A DNA stretch of 64,000 nucleotides from Symbiodinium natans. Its lineage: Eukaryota > Sar > Dinophyceae > Suessiales > Symbiodiniaceae. The DNA lies in contig CAJNDS010002768.1 of NCBI GenBank assembly GCA_905221605.1, forward strand, positions 461,001 through 525,000, given 5' to 3'. The notes below the pieces were generated by a model. The model was not told where the DNA came from. It did not search any database and saw nothing but the letters and a program-made list of their open reading frames with translations. This document shows positions 63,361-64,000 of this stretch, piece after piece; within the stretch, counting starts at the first letter, position 1, and the number at the start of each line of letters is the position of its first letter. Made by a program: the position numbers and the translations under genes.

Positions 63361-64000
63361 TCATGGGCACGAAACCCGAACCCCAAACCCTAAACCCTAA
63401 ACCCCAAACCCTATACCCCAACCCTAAACCCTAAACCCTAAATCCTGAACCCTAAACCCCACCCCTAAACCCTAAACCCTCAACTGTCAACCCTACACCC
63501 TACACCCTAAACCCTAAACCCTAAACCCTACACCCTACACCCTAAACCCTAAACCCTAAACCCTAAACCCTACACCCTAAACCCTAAACACTAAACCCTA
63601 AACCCTACCTACCCCGCCTGCTGGCGAACTCGGCCATGACCTTTCCCGAGATGGTCCTTTGCGACCACTCGAAGAGCCTGGCATGCCCTAAACTGCACAA
63701 TCTGAACCTCAACCCTAAACCCTAGCCCTAAACCCTAAACCCTAAACCCTAAACCCTAAACCCTAAGCCCTAAACCCTAAACCCTGCGAGCCCCCTCAAA
63801 CCCTTCAAAAGGGGCTTCGGGTTCCAAGGACCGACTTGGGGCTGCAAAGAGGACTTCCCGGGTTTAGGGTTTAGGGTTTAGGGTTTAGGGTTTAGGGTTT
63901 AGGGTTTAGGGTTTAGGGTTTAGGGTTTAGGGTTTAGGGCGGCCACAAGCCCCAAAATCCTTAAAGCATACATCACACATCCTTAGCTCTTCATGAACCC
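63361..64000. repeat. Terminal stretch of CCCTAAA and TTTAGGG arrays
   Basis: CCCTAAA arrays with CCCTACA variants (63380-63608) and again at 63713-63785, then a TTTAGGG array (63860-63938). Islands at 63610-63700 and 63786-63860 are short. I see no convincing exon; the bracket of the last island (CCCTAAA left, TTTAGGG right) marks it as a candidate. Confidence 0.7.

Larger units (their letters stand above)
1911..63940. repeat. Dispersed telomere-type heptamer arrays (TTTAGGG / CCCTAAA)
   Basis: Runs of TTTAGGG or its complement, from 2 to about 40 units, occur every few hundred bases in both orientations. Examples are 2071-2270, 6297-6360, 19290-19375, 32862-32938, 40800-40992, 43290-43402, 46258-46342, 57121-57250, 57366-57593 and 63860-63938. 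The heptamer is the plant-type telomere repeat, also known from dinoflagellates, chromerids and coccidia. Orientation flips repeatedly and many arrays are degenerate, so these are interstitial arrays and not a chromosome end. They separate short unique islands that often look like exons. Confidence 0.95.

Noticed and set aside
1-64000. True chromosome end
   Set aside because: Telomere-type units are abundant, but arrays are short, degenerate, alternate in orientation and are interleaved with coding-like islands from one end of the window to the other. Neither edge is a long uniform terminal array.
1-64000. Coccidian (Eimeria-type) origin suggested by telomere-like repeats
   Set aside because: Coccidian genomes with such repeats are also rich in CAG trinucleotide tracts, which are not seen here. 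GC and GA splice donors and an introner fit a dinoflagellate better. Not fully excluded.

Overview
The window looks like nuclear DNA of a myzozoan alveolate, most probably a dinoflagellate. Telomere-type TTTAGGG / CCCTAAA arrays are scattered through it in both orientations. A decayed copy of a mitochondrial cox1 gene of alveolate type lies at 14.15-14.78 kb. The gene models I could assemble have very short exons with GT, GC and GA 5' splice sites, and one intron is a small element with terminal inverted repeats. A chromerid is a weaker alternative. There is no sign of bacterial gene organisation, and I found no rRNA, tRNA, CRISPR array or intact spliced-leader gene by eye.

Layout. 1-1.5 kb is an AT-rich block of four imperfect repeat copies, followed by a 240-bp quasi-palindrome. 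From 1.9 kb to the end, telomere-type arrays of 3-40 units and degenerate relatives (TTTTAGGG, TTTAGGGG, TTTGGGG, TTCAGGG, GCTTAGG, CCCTATAAA) alternate with islands of about 60-200 bp of unique sequence. 14 kb holds the cox1 insertion. 18.1-20.05 and 34.7-35.8 kb are copies of one segment. 25.3-29.85 kb looks like a decayed LTR retrotransposon on the minus strand. 30.2-32.7 kb carries the best gene, a four-exon multi-pass membrane protein on the minus strand. 50.7-51.7 kb is a 520-bp tandem duplication, and 52.16-52.7 kb is an array of 123-bp hairpin units. 61.9-62.3 kb has a second assembled gene fragment.

Main observation. Many unique islands are exon-like: open, with coding-type codon use and plausible splice sites. 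They tend to be bracketed by CCCTAAA on the left and TTTAGGG on the right. Read on the coding strand, such an exon is preceded by C-rich CCCTAAA (a ready pyrimidine-rich tract before AG) and followed by GTTTAGGG, whose GT serves as the 5' splice site. The introns between them would therefore begin with (TTTAGGG)n, end with (CCCTAAA)n and be able to fold back on themselves. Several islands break the bracket rule, and in many both strands stay open, so the strand is often unresolved.

Limits. All exon calls are by eye. Short open islands in GC-rich DNA often look coding on both strands, because RNY-type codons mirror themselves. Only the 30.2-32.7 kb and 61.9-62.3 kb models rest on several phase-matched splice junctions. 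No protein family could be named securely apart from cox1.
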